Below are positions 17,547 to 26,046 of a stretch of DNA of 64,000 nt, in pieces; position 1 is the stretch's first letter; every line of letters starts with the position of its first letter. This stretch comes from Rhizobium leguminosarum (GTDB lineage Bacteria; Pseudomonadota; Alphaproteobacteria; Rhizobiales; Rhizobiaceae). A model generated the notes under the pieces. The model was given only the letters and a program-made list of their open reading frames with translations. It was not told the origin of the DNA and did no database searches. The stretch spans positions 558,001 to 622,000 of the forward strand of contig NZ_CP016287.1 in the NCBI RefSeq assembly GCF_001679785.1, given 5' to 3'. The position numbers were made by a program, and so were the translations under genes.

Positions 17547-20500
17547 ATGCTGAGCGTCTGGTCGCACCGTCCCCGATTCCTGCATCTGGGGCTTTTCTTC
17601 CTCGCCTATGTGCTCGCCTGCGGCTTCGCACAGTCGCTGGCAATAGTGCCGGGAACGGGTATTTCCATCTGGCCTCCGGGCGGGCTTTTCGTCGCGACCC
17701 TCATCCTCGCCTCCAGGCGCAGCTGGCCATGGTGGATCCTGGCGGGCTGCCTGGCAGAAATGTTCAGCAATTTCCTGTGGTTCTACAGCCCCGTGCCCGC
17801 GGCCTTCCTGATCTATGTCGGCAACGCTCTAGGAGCAATGGTCGCGGCATGGCTGGTAAACCGGACCTTGAAGCACCCGGTTCAGTTGGAAACTCTGCAG
17901 GAAGTTCTCACATTCGTCATCCTGGCTGCCGGAATTGCACCGATCGTGAGCGCGACCGTGGGAAGTGCCACGCTTGCCTGGTTCGCGATTCAATCGCAAT
18001 CCTTCGCGACGGCCTGGCCGCTATGGTGGATCGGAGACGCAACCGGTGTCCTCATCGTGACACCGCTGGCCTTGGTGCTCTTTCACAGCTGGCGCAGCAA
18101 GACGCAGTTCTCGACCGCGCAATGGGTGGAAGCCTGCGTCCTGGGGCTGATCTTTCTCGGTGTCGCAGCTCTGTCGCTGAGCGGCTACCTTCCCTTCGCC
18201 TATATCATCATGCCGCCTCTTCTTTGGGCCGCGGTCCGCTTCGAGTTCAAGGGTGCTGCCGTATCGCTCGCCCTGCTTGCTCTAATCACGGCGGTATTCA
18301 CGATAACAGGCGCCAGCCAATTTGCCGGTGATCCCGAATCCCAGAAACACAAGCAGATCATGCTGCAGCTGTTTCTGGCCATTTCGGCATTTTCGGCGCT
18401 CATCGTTGCCGCCATATCCCGGCAGCACCAGCTGGCAGTGCTCACACTGCGCCAAAGCGTGGAGACGTTACGCGACCGGGAGCGGGAACTCTCGCAGCTC
18501 GTGGACATGGTGCCGAGTCACGTCTGGCGTCTGACGCCCGACGGCGAGCCGACCTTCTTCAATAGGCGGATGGTCGATTTCCTCGGTCTTGACGTTGCGG
18601 ACTCGGACAGGCCGGGCATGAGCCGGCTGGAGGCGGTCCTGCAGGCCACCGTTCATCCCGATGACGCAACCGGGTTCAGGGACACCCTTCGCCATTGCCT
18701 CGCCACCGGCGAGAGCTTCGTCATGCGGTATCGGCTGCGGCGCGCCGACGGTCTCTATCGCTGGATGTCGAGCCGCGCCGAGCCGATGCGCGATCACGCC
18801 GGAAACATCGTCCAGTGGTACGGCCTTTGTCACGATATCGACGATCAGATGCGTGCCGAAGAGGCCATTCGGCGAAGCGAACGGCAGCTTCAGCAGATGA
18901 TCGATGCCGTGCCGGTTCGCATATGGAGCGTGGAACCGACAGGCGGATCGATCTACTTCAACAAACGCTACCAGGATCATTTCCGTGCCGTCATCGCCAA
19001 TTTTGACGCGCGGGCCGAACCGCGCATCGACGAACTGCTGCAGCAGTTGGTCCATCCTGAGGATGCGTCCGGCGTGCAGCGCACGCTGCGCAATTGTTTC
19101 GAAGCCGGCAGCGGCTCCACCATGCGGTTTCGCTGGCTTGAAAAGGATGGCGTCTACCGCTGGGCCGAATGCAGGGTGGAGCCGCGCCGCGATGACGACG
19201 GAGCGGTCGTGCAATGGTACGGCGTCTCGCTCGATATTGACGAGGAGGTGCGCGCGCTGGAGGCGCTGCGCGACCGCGAACGCGAGCTGTCGCAGCTCGT
19301 GGACATGGTCCCGGCCCAGATCAGGCGCCTGACGCCAGAAGGCGAACCGGTCTTCTTCAACAAGCGCCTCATCGACTTTTTCGGTCTCGATGTTGGCGAT
19401 ATGGACAAGCCCGGCATGAGCCGCCTCTCCTCGGTCATCCACACCCTCGTCCATCCCGATGATGCATCGAGGTTGCTCGAGACGGTTCATCATTCCCTCG
19501 CCAGCGGCGATCCCTTCTCGATAAAATATCGCATGCGCCGTTTCGACGGAGCCTATCGCTGGGTCGATGGCCGAGCCGAGCCGCTACGCGATCAAAGCGG
19601 CGCGATCGTGCAATGGTATGTCATATCCGTCGACATCGACGATGAGATGCGCGCGCAGGAAGCGCTGCGCGACCGGGAGCGGGAGCTTTCCCAACTCGTG
19701 GACATGGTTCCGAGCCTGCTCTGGCGGCTCAATCCAGAAGGCGCTCCGACCTTCTTCAACCAGCGCCTGATCGATTTTCTCGGTCTCGATATCGCCGATA
19801 TGGAAAAGCCGGGCGTCAGCCGGCTGGCGGCGCTCATCGAGGCCGCAGTCCATCCCGACGATGCCGCCGGCCTGGAGCAAGCGCTCAACCATTCTCTCGC
19901 CACCGGGGAGCGCTTCTCCAGCCAATATCGCCTGCGGCGCGCCGACGGTGTCTATCGCTGGGTGAAAGGCAGCGCGGAGCCGCTGCGGGATGATAATGGA
20001 CGGATCGTTCAGTGGTACGGCCTCTCGCATGACATCGACGATCAATTGCGCGTCGAGGAGGCACTGCGGGAGAGAGAACGATCGCTCTGGCAGCTCGTTG
20101 AAACGCTGCCGGCAATGATCGATTGCGCAGCACCTGATGGAGAACCGATCTATCGCAGCCAGCAACTGCGCGACTTCCTCGGCTATAATCTCGAAGAGTT
20201 GGATGGAACGGGCAAAACCCGGCTGGACGGCACACTTGACGCCGGTGTTCATCCCGACGATGTGGCAGGGGTCAAAGAAAACTATGCCCATTCCTTATCC
20301 ACTGGCGAGCCCTATGCGCGTAGGCACCGTCTGCGGCGCCATGATGGTGAATATCGCTGGGTCGAGACGCGTGCGGCACCGATGCGCAATGCTGAAGGCG
20401 TCATCGTCCAGTGGAATGTCATCTGCCTTGATATCGACGGTGAGGTTCACGCGGAAGAAGATCTGCGTCGGGCGCGAGAGGGTCTTGCACGGGCGAGCCA

Positions 20501-21182
20501 AGTGGCGAGCCTGGCCGAGCTTTCAGCCTCCATCGCGCACGAGGTGAACCAGCCGCTCGCGGCCGTCGTGGCCAACTCACACGCCTGCCAGCGCTGGCTC
20601 ATGGCCGAGCCGCCGAATATGGAGCGGGCACAGAGGACGGTCGAGCGCATCATCCGGGATGCCAACTCGGCAGCGGATGTCGTCAGCCGCATTCGCGCTC
20701 TGTTCAAGCAATCCGTAGACAGGAGGACCCCATCGACGCTCTCCGGCATCGTCAACGAAGCGCGCAACCTCATGGCCGACGAGGCCTGGCGACGTCACGT
20801 TCGGATGGAAGTGGAGGTCGACGCCACCCTTCCGCTCATCGCAATCGACCGCGTCCAGATCCAGCAGGTGCTAATCAATCTCATCCGCAACGGCATCGAG
20901 GCAATGGACGCCACGACAGGCGACAGGGTCATCGAAATCCGCGTGCGCCAGATCGGGAATATCCTCCAGACCGAGATCAGCGATCGCGGCCAGGGCATCG
21001 ATTCTCCCGAAAAGATGTTCGAGCCGTTCTTCACGACGAAGGAAAACGGCATGGGCATGGGGCTGGCCATCTGCCGCTCGATCGTCGAACTGCACGGCGG
21101 ACGATTGTGGGCCGAGAAGAACAATCCGTGCGGAGCGACGTTGATCTTCACATTGCCTCTTGAAACGAAAGCGGCGCTATGA
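17547..21182 (+). CDS. MASE1-domain histidine kinase with five tandem PAS domains
   Basis: A 1211-residue membrane sensor kinase. Residues 12 to about 300 form a MASE1-type integral membrane domain with about eight helices, including the hallmark ISIWPPGG. Five PAS/PAC units start near residues 307, 440, 573, 706 and 839, at an exact 399-nt period; each runs LRDRERELSQLVDM...VHPDDA...YRW...IVQWYG. The HisKA domain has the phospho-acceptor His in SIAHEVNQPLAAV (about 990), and the ATPase domain shows INLIRNGIEAM, ISDRGQGID and GMGMGLAI. The start at 17547 has AGGAG seven bases upstream; ATGs at 17460 and 17409 are alternatives. It overlaps the FixJ-type gene by four bases, so the pair is a two-component system. 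Confidence 0.92.
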   Translation: MLSVWSHRPRFLHLGLFFLAYVLACGFAQSLAIVPGTGISIWPPGGLFVATLILASRRSWPWWILAGCLAEMFSNFLWFYSPVPAAFLIYVGNALGAMVAAWLVNRTLKHPVQLETLQEVLTFVILAAGIAPIVSATVGSATLAWFAIQSQSFATAWPLWWIGDATGVLIVTPLALVLFHSWRSKTQFSTAQWVEACVLGLIFLGVAALSLSGYLPFAYIIMPPLLWAAVRFEFKGAAVSLALLALITAVFTITGASQFAGDPESQKHKQIMLQLFLAISAFSALIVAAISRQHQLAVLTLRQSVETLRDRERELSQLVDMVPSHVWRLTPDGEPTFFNRRMVDFLGLDVADSDRPGMSRLEAVLQATVHPDDATGFRDTLRHCLATGESFVMRYRLRRADGLYRWMSSRAEPMRDHAGNIVQWYGLCHDIDDQMRAEEAIRRSERQLQQMIDAVPVRIWSVEPTGGSIYFNKRYQDHFRAVIANFDARAEPRIDELLQQLVHPEDASGVQRTLRNCFEAGSGSTMRFRWLEKDGVYRWAECRVEPRRDDDGAVVQWYGVSLDIDEEVRALEALRDRERELSQLVDMVPAQIRRLTPEGEPVFFNKRLIDFFGLDVGDMDKPGMSRLSSVIHTLVHPDDASRLLETVHHSLASGDPFSIKYRMRRFDGAYRWVDGRAEPLRDQSGAIVQWYVISVDIDDEMRAQEALRDRERELSQLVDMVPSLLWRLNPEGAPTFFNQRLIDFLGLDIADMEKPGVSRLAALIEAAVHPDDAAGLEQALNHSLATGERFSSQYRLRRADGVYRWVKGSAEPLRDDNGRIVQWYGLSHDIDDQLRVEEALRERERSLWQLVETLPAMIDCAAPDGEPIYRSQQLRDFLGYNLEELDGTGKTRLDGTLDAGVHPDDVAGVKENYAHSLSTGEPYARRHRLRRHDGEYRWVETRAAPMRNAEGVIVQWNVICLDIDGEVHAEEDLRRAREGLARASQVASLAELSASIAHEVNQPLAAVVANSHACQRWLMAEPPNMERAQRTVERIIRDANSAADVVSRIRALFKQSVDRRTPSTLSGIVNEARNLMADEAWRRHVRMEVEVDATLPLIAIDRVQIQQVLINLIRNGIEAMDATTGDRVIEIRVRQIGNILQTEISDRGQGIDSPEKMFEPFFTTKENGMGMGLAICRSIVELHGGRLWAEKNNPCGATLIFTLPLETKAAL

Positions 21183-21820
21183 CGGCCGACGACCATATCG
21201 TCTTCATCGTCGACGACGATGAACGTATCCGGGAAGCGCTCGTCGAGCTGCTGGACTCGCACGGCATGCACGCCGTCGCCTTCGAATCGGCCTGCGACTA
21301 CGTGAGAGCGGACAAGCCGCACGTGCCCGCCTGCCTCGTGCTGGATATCGAGCTGCCTGACATCAACGGTCTCGATCTGCAGAGACAGATCGCCGACAGG
21401 GATCATCCGCCGATCGTCTTCATTACCGGACACGGCGACATTCCCTCCTCGGTGCGTGCGATCAAGCATGGCGCGGTGGACTTCCTGACCAAGCCGTTCA
21501 GCGATGCGGATCTGATGGCGGCAATCCACGCGGCGATTGCTCAGGATCGGGAAAAGAGAGCCGAGCGCGCCGAGATCGACATGCTCAGACAACACTATCT
21601 CGACCTGACGCCGCGCGAGCGCGAGGTGCTGCCGCTCGTCGTCAGCGGCCTTCTCAACAAGCAGGCCGCAGCCGAACTGGGGATCAGCGAAGTCACGCTG
21701 CAGATCCACAGAAGAAACGTGATGCAGAAAATGGCCGCGGCATCACTCGCCGATCTGGTGCGGATCGCGGAGAGATTGGAAATACCGATAACCCACTCGC
21801 GCAGAGTGGGAGGGAATTGA
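21179..21820 (+). CDS. FixJ/NarL-family response regulator
   Basis: A 213-residue regulator. The receiver domain has the acidic pair in FIVDDDERIREAL, the phospho-acceptor Asp in CLVLDIELPDING (about residue 56) and Lys in VDFLTKPFSD (about 105). The C-terminal LuxR-type helix-turn-helix reads LTPREREVLPLVVSGLLNKQAAAELGISEVT. Its ATG overlaps the kinase stop (ATGA), so it is the likely direct partner of the kinase at 17547. Confidence 0.92.
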   Translation: MTADDHIVFIVDDDERIREALVELLDSHGMHAVAFESACDYVRADKPHVPACLVLDIELPDINGLDLQRQIADRDHPPIVFITGHGDIPSSVRAIKHGAVDFLTKPFSDADLMAAIHAAIAQDREKRAERAEIDMLRQHYLDLTPREREVLPLVVSGLLNKQAAAELGISEVTLQIHRRNVMQKMAAASLADLVRIAERLEIPITHSRRVGGN

Positions 21821-21822
21821 AG

Positions 21823-22200
21823 ATGAACAAGACAAGACATGTCGTGGCAATTGTAGATGACGATCCAAGGTTGCTTGAATCGATGGGCGACCTTCTGGAA
21901 TCGGCGGGCTATGTGGCCCGCAGCTTCTCATCGGCGGGCTCGCTGCTCGTCAACGGGCTGTCGGACCTCGACCTGCTCATCACCGATATCGGAATGCCTG
22001 GCATCGACGGCTTCGAACTTCGTGACCTCGTGAGGAAGTCGCGTCCGGAGCTGCCGGTATTCATGATCACGGGCCGCCACGAGATAGCGGATCAGGGACG
22101 CGCTCAAGGCGCGAGCGGATTTTTCCGCAAGCCCTTCGATGCCCAGGCCCTGCTGGCGGCCATTGCCAACGCTTTGCATAAATCGACAGATGGAGGGTGA
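21823..22200 (+). CDS. Single-domain response regulator (receiver only)
   Basis: A 125-residue stand-alone receiver with VAIVDDDPRLLESMG, the acceptor Asp in LDLLITDIGMPGIDG (about residue 54) and FFRKPFDAQ. It has no output domain, so it may act by protein contact or as a phosphate sink or relay for the kinase encoded upstream. I chose the ATG at 21823 (GGGAGGGA upstream); an in-frame TTG at 21817 overlaps the previous stop and is possible. Confidence 0.88.
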   Translation: MNKTRHVVAIVDDDPRLLESMGDLLESAGYVARSFSSAGSLLVNGLSDLDLLITDIGMPGIDGFELRDLVRKSRPELPVFMITGRHEIADQGRAQGASGFFRKPFDAQALLAAIANALHKSTDGG

Positions 22201-22201
22201 C

Positions 22202-22894
22202 ATGAGAGTTGACCAGCCGTTGCTGCGGAGATCGGCGCCGTTATCATTGCAGTACAGTTATGAAGAGAACCAGCCGCTCGTCATTATCGTCGATGACGAC
22301 GCCTCCGTTCGCGAGGCGCTATCGGAGCTGATCCTGTCGGCGGGTTTCCAATCGACCAGTTTTGCTTCGACCCGAGAACTGCTTGACGCCGATATATTGG
22401 ATAGCCCCGGCTGCCTGATCCTCGACGTGCGTATGCCAGGCGCAAGCGGTCTTCACCTGCAGAGCCATCTGGCCGAAAACGGCATTTCCAAGCCGATCAT
22501 CTTCCTGACCGGGCATGGCGACATCCCGATGACCGTCCAGGCGATGAAGGCCGGCGCCGTGGATTTCCTCACCAAACCGGTGAGAGACCAGACCCTGCTC
22601 GACGCCGTGACTGCCGGCATTGCGATGGATGCCGAGCGACGAGCCGAAGCGGCGATCACCAAGCGCAATATCAAACGCCTGGAGACACTGACGCAGCGCG
22701 AGCGTGAAGTCCTGCATGAAGTGGCGCGCGGCCGCCTCAACAAGCAGATCGCCTTCGACCTCGGCATCAGCGAGGTGACGGTCAAGCTGCATCGCAGCAA
22801 TGTCATGCACAAGATGGAGGCGGCCTCCATCGGCGAACTGATCCGGGCCTGGGAAACACTGCCCCCACAAATGCGCCAGGTCGGTCCGCGCTAG
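22202..22894 (+). CDS. FixJ/NarL-family response regulator
   Basis: A 230-residue regulator with a receiver (LVIIVDDDASVREAL, acceptor Asp in CLILDVRMPGASG, Lys in VDFLTKPVRD) and a LuxR-type DNA-binding domain (LTQREREVLHEVARGRLNKQIAFDLGISEVTV). About 25 residues precede the receiver. The ATG at 22202 has GGAGG five bases upstream and follows the single-domain regulator by one base. It is similar in design to the regulator at 21179 but clearly diverged, so the two probably have different targets in one signalling module. Confidence 0.9.
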   Translation: MRVDQPLLRRSAPLSLQYSYEENQPLVIIVDDDASVREALSELILSAGFQSTSFASTRELLDADILDSPGCLILDVRMPGASGLHLQSHLAENGISKPIIFLTGHGDIPMTVQAMKAGAVDFLTKPVRDQTLLDAVTAGIAMDAERRAEAAITKRNIKRLETLTQREREVLHEVARGRLNKQIAFDLGISEVTVKLHRSNVMHKMEAASIGELIRAWETLPPQMRQVGPR

Positions 22895-23096
22895 CTTATA
22901 GGCGAAGGATGCCGGCCTGCCTCGAACATGATCTGCCGCCGCTGTCCATTTGATGCGCGCCGTATCCGATTCGCGCCGGAAAAGACGATGCGGCGCCGAT
23001 AATGGGTTTCGGCACCGCACCCATGCGTTATCTCTAAATTAAAGCTCGGGGATATGACCAGGTACCCGGCTTTGGTTCCCCAAAGGAGATCTCGCT

Positions 23097-23450
23097 TTGA
23101 ACAATCAATCGTCAGCCGCGCCTTCCCCTGAAACCAACGCCTTCGACAACGAAGCAAACTTCCTGTCGGCCATGGGGAATGCCAAACGGCTTCACATTCT
23201 GCATCTGTTGGCCGAAGGAGAAATGTCCGTGAGCGTCCTGGCCGACGAGGTGGGATTGAGCCAATCTTCGACTTCCCAGCATTTGGCAATTCTTCGAGAG
23301 CAGGACCTCGTGCAAACGCGAAGGGCTGCCCAGACGATCTACTATTCACTTCAATCCGCCGCAGCCACGGCGATGCTCGATACGCTCGCCGACATCTTCG
23401 GATGGCACCCTCGCTCCCCAGTGGAACGCGTCCAAGCCGTAGGCACCTGA
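23097..23450 (+). CDS. ArsR-family regulator, NolR-like
   Basis: A 117-residue winged-helix repressor. The core LSAMGNAKRLHILHLLAEGEM...LADEVGLSQSSTSQHL...LVQTRRAAQTIYYSL matches the rhizobial nodulation regulator NolR, as I remember it, better than metal-sensing ArsR proteins. It also lacks the ELCVCDL-type cysteine metal box. The start is TTG at 23097, supported by AAAGGAG eight bases upstream; there is no better ATG. NolR proteins repress nod genes and many other promoters. Paralogues on plasmids exist, so this may not be the genome's main NolR. Confidence 0.85.
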   Translation: MNNQSSAAPSPETNAFDNEANFLSAMGNAKRLHILHLLAEGEMSVSVLADEVGLSQSSTSQHLAILREQDLVQTRRAAQTIYYSLQSAAATAMLDTLADIFGWHPRSPVERVQAVGT

Positions 23451-23826
23451 CGAAACGACGAAGCGTTGCTCTTGCGACTCATGATTGGAGCATGATCTTG
23501 TGGGCAACTCGGGATCGGCGCCGCGGCAACGAAGAGCAGCGCAATGGCGAAGACGGCGAAAAAGATGACTGCGGCTTGAGCGTAAGCGCCAAGCTGAGGC
23601 CGTTCCGGGGCGTCATTCCAGGCCGGGATGCCCGTGGCGCGGGAGTCCCGCGATGCTTCGCCCACATGCCCCCGAACGCATCGATCCCTGATGTACGTTT
23701 GATGTACGCCCCCTAGACCACGGTGTGATTACGCCTCCATTGCGAATGGAGATAATGAACCACATCAGGAACGGAACAGTCAGGAGGAAGCGGCCATGAG
23801 TATGGACGTAACCAACGGCCAGCGCC
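23451..23826. other. Intergenic region without recognised gene
   Basis: Only a short direct repeat (TGATGTACG, twice between 23690 and 23710) is notable. Frames here do not look like proteins. It leads into decayed genes. Confidence 0.5.
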
Positions 23827-23838
23827 ATGGAGGCGATC

Positions 23839-24491
23839 ATGGACGTATATGAGGCAGTCAAAAGCCGACGGTCGGTGCGCGGAGCCTGTGGAGAGGGAGG
23901 TGCTTGAGCGTGTGCTGTCCGCCGCAGCTTGGTCGCCGTCAGGATCGAACATCCAGCCTTGGAACACCTACGTGATGACCGGCGCACCGCTGGCAGAGCT
24001 CAAGACGTCCGCCGTCGAGCGCGTGGCCCATGGCGACGCCTGGGACAAGCGGCAGTACGAGATGTACCCGGCCGGGCTGAAGCCCCCCTACGGCGAGCGC
24101 CGGTCCGCCTTCGGCAAGGAGCGCTACAGCGCGCTCGGCATTGCGCGCGAGGACTGGGAAGCGCGCCAGCGGGCAGCAATCGCCAACTGGAACTGTTTCG
24201 GCGCGCCCGCCGCCCTGTTCTGCTACATCGACCGTGACCTGGGCCTACCCCAATGGGCCGACGTCGGCATGTATCTGCAGACAATCATGCTGCTGCTCCG
24301 CGCCGAAGGTCTGCACAGTTGCCCGCAGATGGCGTGGTCGCAGGTTCGCGAGACCGTCGCAGAGGTACTATCCCCCGGACGGGCTCATCCTCTTCTGCGG
24401 CATGTCGATCGGCTACGAGGATCCCACGGTCAGTTACGCCCGTACAGGCCGCGCCCCGCTCGGCGAGACGGTCACCTTCCTCGGCGATTAG
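23839..24491 (+). pseudogene. Nitroreductase-family gene broken by two frameshifts
   Basis: Three frames join to give one nitroreductase of about 217 residues. MDVYEAVKSRRSVRG starts at 23839 (or at 23827, MEAIMDVYEAV). EPVEREVLERVLSAAAWSPSGSNIQPWNTYV onward lies in the next frame from about 23884 to 24370. PPDGLILFCGMSIGYEDP to the stop at 24491 lies in the third frame. The SRRSVR and WSPSGSNIQPW motifs and the GYEDP ending are typical of FMN-dependent nitroreductases of the PnbA type. Two shifts in a short gene make a dead gene more likely than a sequencing error. Confidence 0.82.
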
Positions 24492-24575
24492 TGACCTGCG
24501 ATAAAGGACAAGACACCCCTTCTATGATTCTTGCGTATGATACGTCCCTTATCATGCGAGATATTGGAGAACGCC

Positions 24576-24692
24576 ATGACCACGCATAAAGTAGGCTATC
24601 TCATCGGCAGCCTCGCCAAGGGCTCGATCAACCGCAAGCTCGCCAAGGCGTTGGTGGGGTCGGTTTCGGCTCGGGGCGAAATGACACTCTAA
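24576..24692 (+). pseudogene. Truncated NADPH-dependent FMN reductase fragment
   Basis: A 38-codon frame begins MTTHKVGYLIGSLAKGSINR, which is the start of an NADPH-dependent FMN reductase (flavodoxin-like fold, GSLAKGSINR flavin-phosphate loop). It then leaves the family sequence and stops. It is preceded by GGAGA. Together with the broken nitroreductase upstream it marks a decayed flavin-enzyme pair. Confidence 0.7.
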
Positions 24693-25015
24693 GCGCTTAC
24701 GACGTTGTGCCAGAGATATTCGCCGGTTAGTAATATATCTGCCCAACCCAGCGGAGCGATATGCGCCAGAAGTTCGGGCGGCACATCAAGTCCTTCATTC
24801 CGGCGCTCTGCTATCACATGGCAGAGATGGATGGTGATCAAGTAGATGATTGCGGTGAGCGGATTGAGTCCGGCGATGGGTTAATGCTGGCCTTCGATGG
24901 TTCGGTCACGGATTTCACTCTGGCGACTGATCCGCAGCGCATTTTAAGAGCGTGATGGGCCTTGCCCTTGTTGAGGCCGATTTGGGCACGCCGCTGCATA
25001 CCCTTTCACCGTTGT
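24693..25015. other. Decayed or non-coding DNA
   Basis: A 64-codon frame (24761-24955) occurs but matches nothing I recognise and has no family-like motif. The stretch separates the flavin-enzyme remnants from the LysR gene and looks like debris of an older rearrangement. Confidence 0.45.
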
Positions 25016-25912
25016 CTAAAGATTGGCCTCGACGAGCACTCGGTCTTTGATCCAGTCAGTAAATAAGGTCGAGGCATGCGACTGCGCACTCGCCGCTCTC
25101 AACAGGTAGAAGGCTTCTTTGGGAAACACCTCAGCGTCAGCTAGCGCCAGGAGCCTGCCTTCTCGAACAAGATCTCCGGTGTTGGATTCCCATCCAAGCA
25201 TCACCCCTTGTCCCGAAAGCGCGGCCTGTGTGGCTTGCACGTAGTTCGAGAAAACGCGCCCTTGCGAGAGGTTTTGCGGCAGGCCGGTCATTTGGAAGTA
25301 GTCACGCCACGTGAGCCAGGTCGCGTCCGAGCTGACAACGTGCAGAAGGGTGGCGGCCTGCAGGGTGTCTTTTGACGTAATGCGTTGCGCCAATGCCGGG
25401 CTGAATACGGGAACGACCTTCTCGTCGAATAGCTTGATTCCGGCGCCATCGTTCCAGTTGCCTATGCCATACCTGATCAAAAGGTCGACACCCGGAATAA
25501 AGTCCGGGCTGCCAACCGTGGTGAGGACATTGACTGCGATTTCCGGAAACTCCTGATAAAATTCCGCGACACGCGGCATCAGCCAATAGGTGGCGGTGCC
25601 AACCGTGCATGCAACCGTCACGGCATTGTCGCTGGAGCTGTGAAGGGATCGCCCACGCTCAATAGCGCTGGAAATGCGGTCGAACCCTTCAACGACGCCT
25701 GACCTCAGGATCTCGCCAGCGGGCGTCAGGCTGATTGGTCGGGTAGATCGGTCGAAGAGCCGGAAGCCGACATAATCCTCCAAGGCCTTCACCGCCTGGC
25801 TTATTGCAGGCTGGGTGACATTCAGGTCGCTTGCCGCTCGCTGCGTGCTGCCTAAACGTGTTACCGCGTCGAAGACGGCTAACAGCCGCAGCGGAGGCAG
25901 GAAAGGGCGCAT
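25016..25912 (-). CDS. LysR-family transcriptional regulator (GcvA-like)
   Basis: A 298-residue LysR protein. The N-terminal helix-turn-helix reads LRLLAVFDAVTRLGSTQRAASDLNVTQPAISQAVKALEDYVG, followed by FDRSTRPISLTPAGE, which resembles the GcvA/AmpR subgroup. The effector domain (from about residue 90) is complete and the length is normal. It is transcribed away from the dioxygenase/aldolase pair starting at 26047 across a 134-base A+T-rich gap, so it probably activates that pair in response to a pathway compound. Confidence 0.92.
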   Translation of the reverse strand: MRPFLPPLRLLAVFDAVTRLGSTQRAASDLNVTQPAISQAVKALEDYVGFRLFDRSTRPISLTPAGEILRSGVVEGFDRISSAIERGRSLHSSSDNAVTVACTVGTATYWLMPRVAEFYQEFPEIAVNVLTTVGSPDFIPGVDLLIRYGIGNWNDGAGIKLFDEKVVPVFSPALAQRITSKDTLQAATLLHVVSSDATWLTWRDYFQMTGLPQNLSQGRVFSNYVQATQAALSGQGVMLGWESNTGDLVREGRLLALADAEVFPKEAFYLLRAASAQSHASTLFTDWIKDRVLVEANL

Positions 25913-26046
25913 TTTCTATAATACCCTACTTATACAAATCATAGTTTTTTCGAGATTTTCAATATCGATCTTTTCGATTAACGTCCAGTTCGAAGCGCAT
26001 TCAGCTTGAATGCAGGCAATAAAGTATAAGCTCGGAAAGGTCGGTT

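Noticed and set aside
17196..17585. N-terminal extension of the NmrA-like gene
   Set aside because: The family starts at MKVTVVGASG (17195) with its own ribosome site; the extension crosses the divergent promoter and the kinase start region.
18468..20463. The 399-nt periodic repeats as a CRISPR or satellite array
   Set aside because: They encode PAS domains in one continuous reading frame; period and content are those of protein repeats.
24761..24955. 64-codon plus-strand frame in the decayed region
   Set aside because: No recognisable motif and a location among gene remnants; too weak to call.
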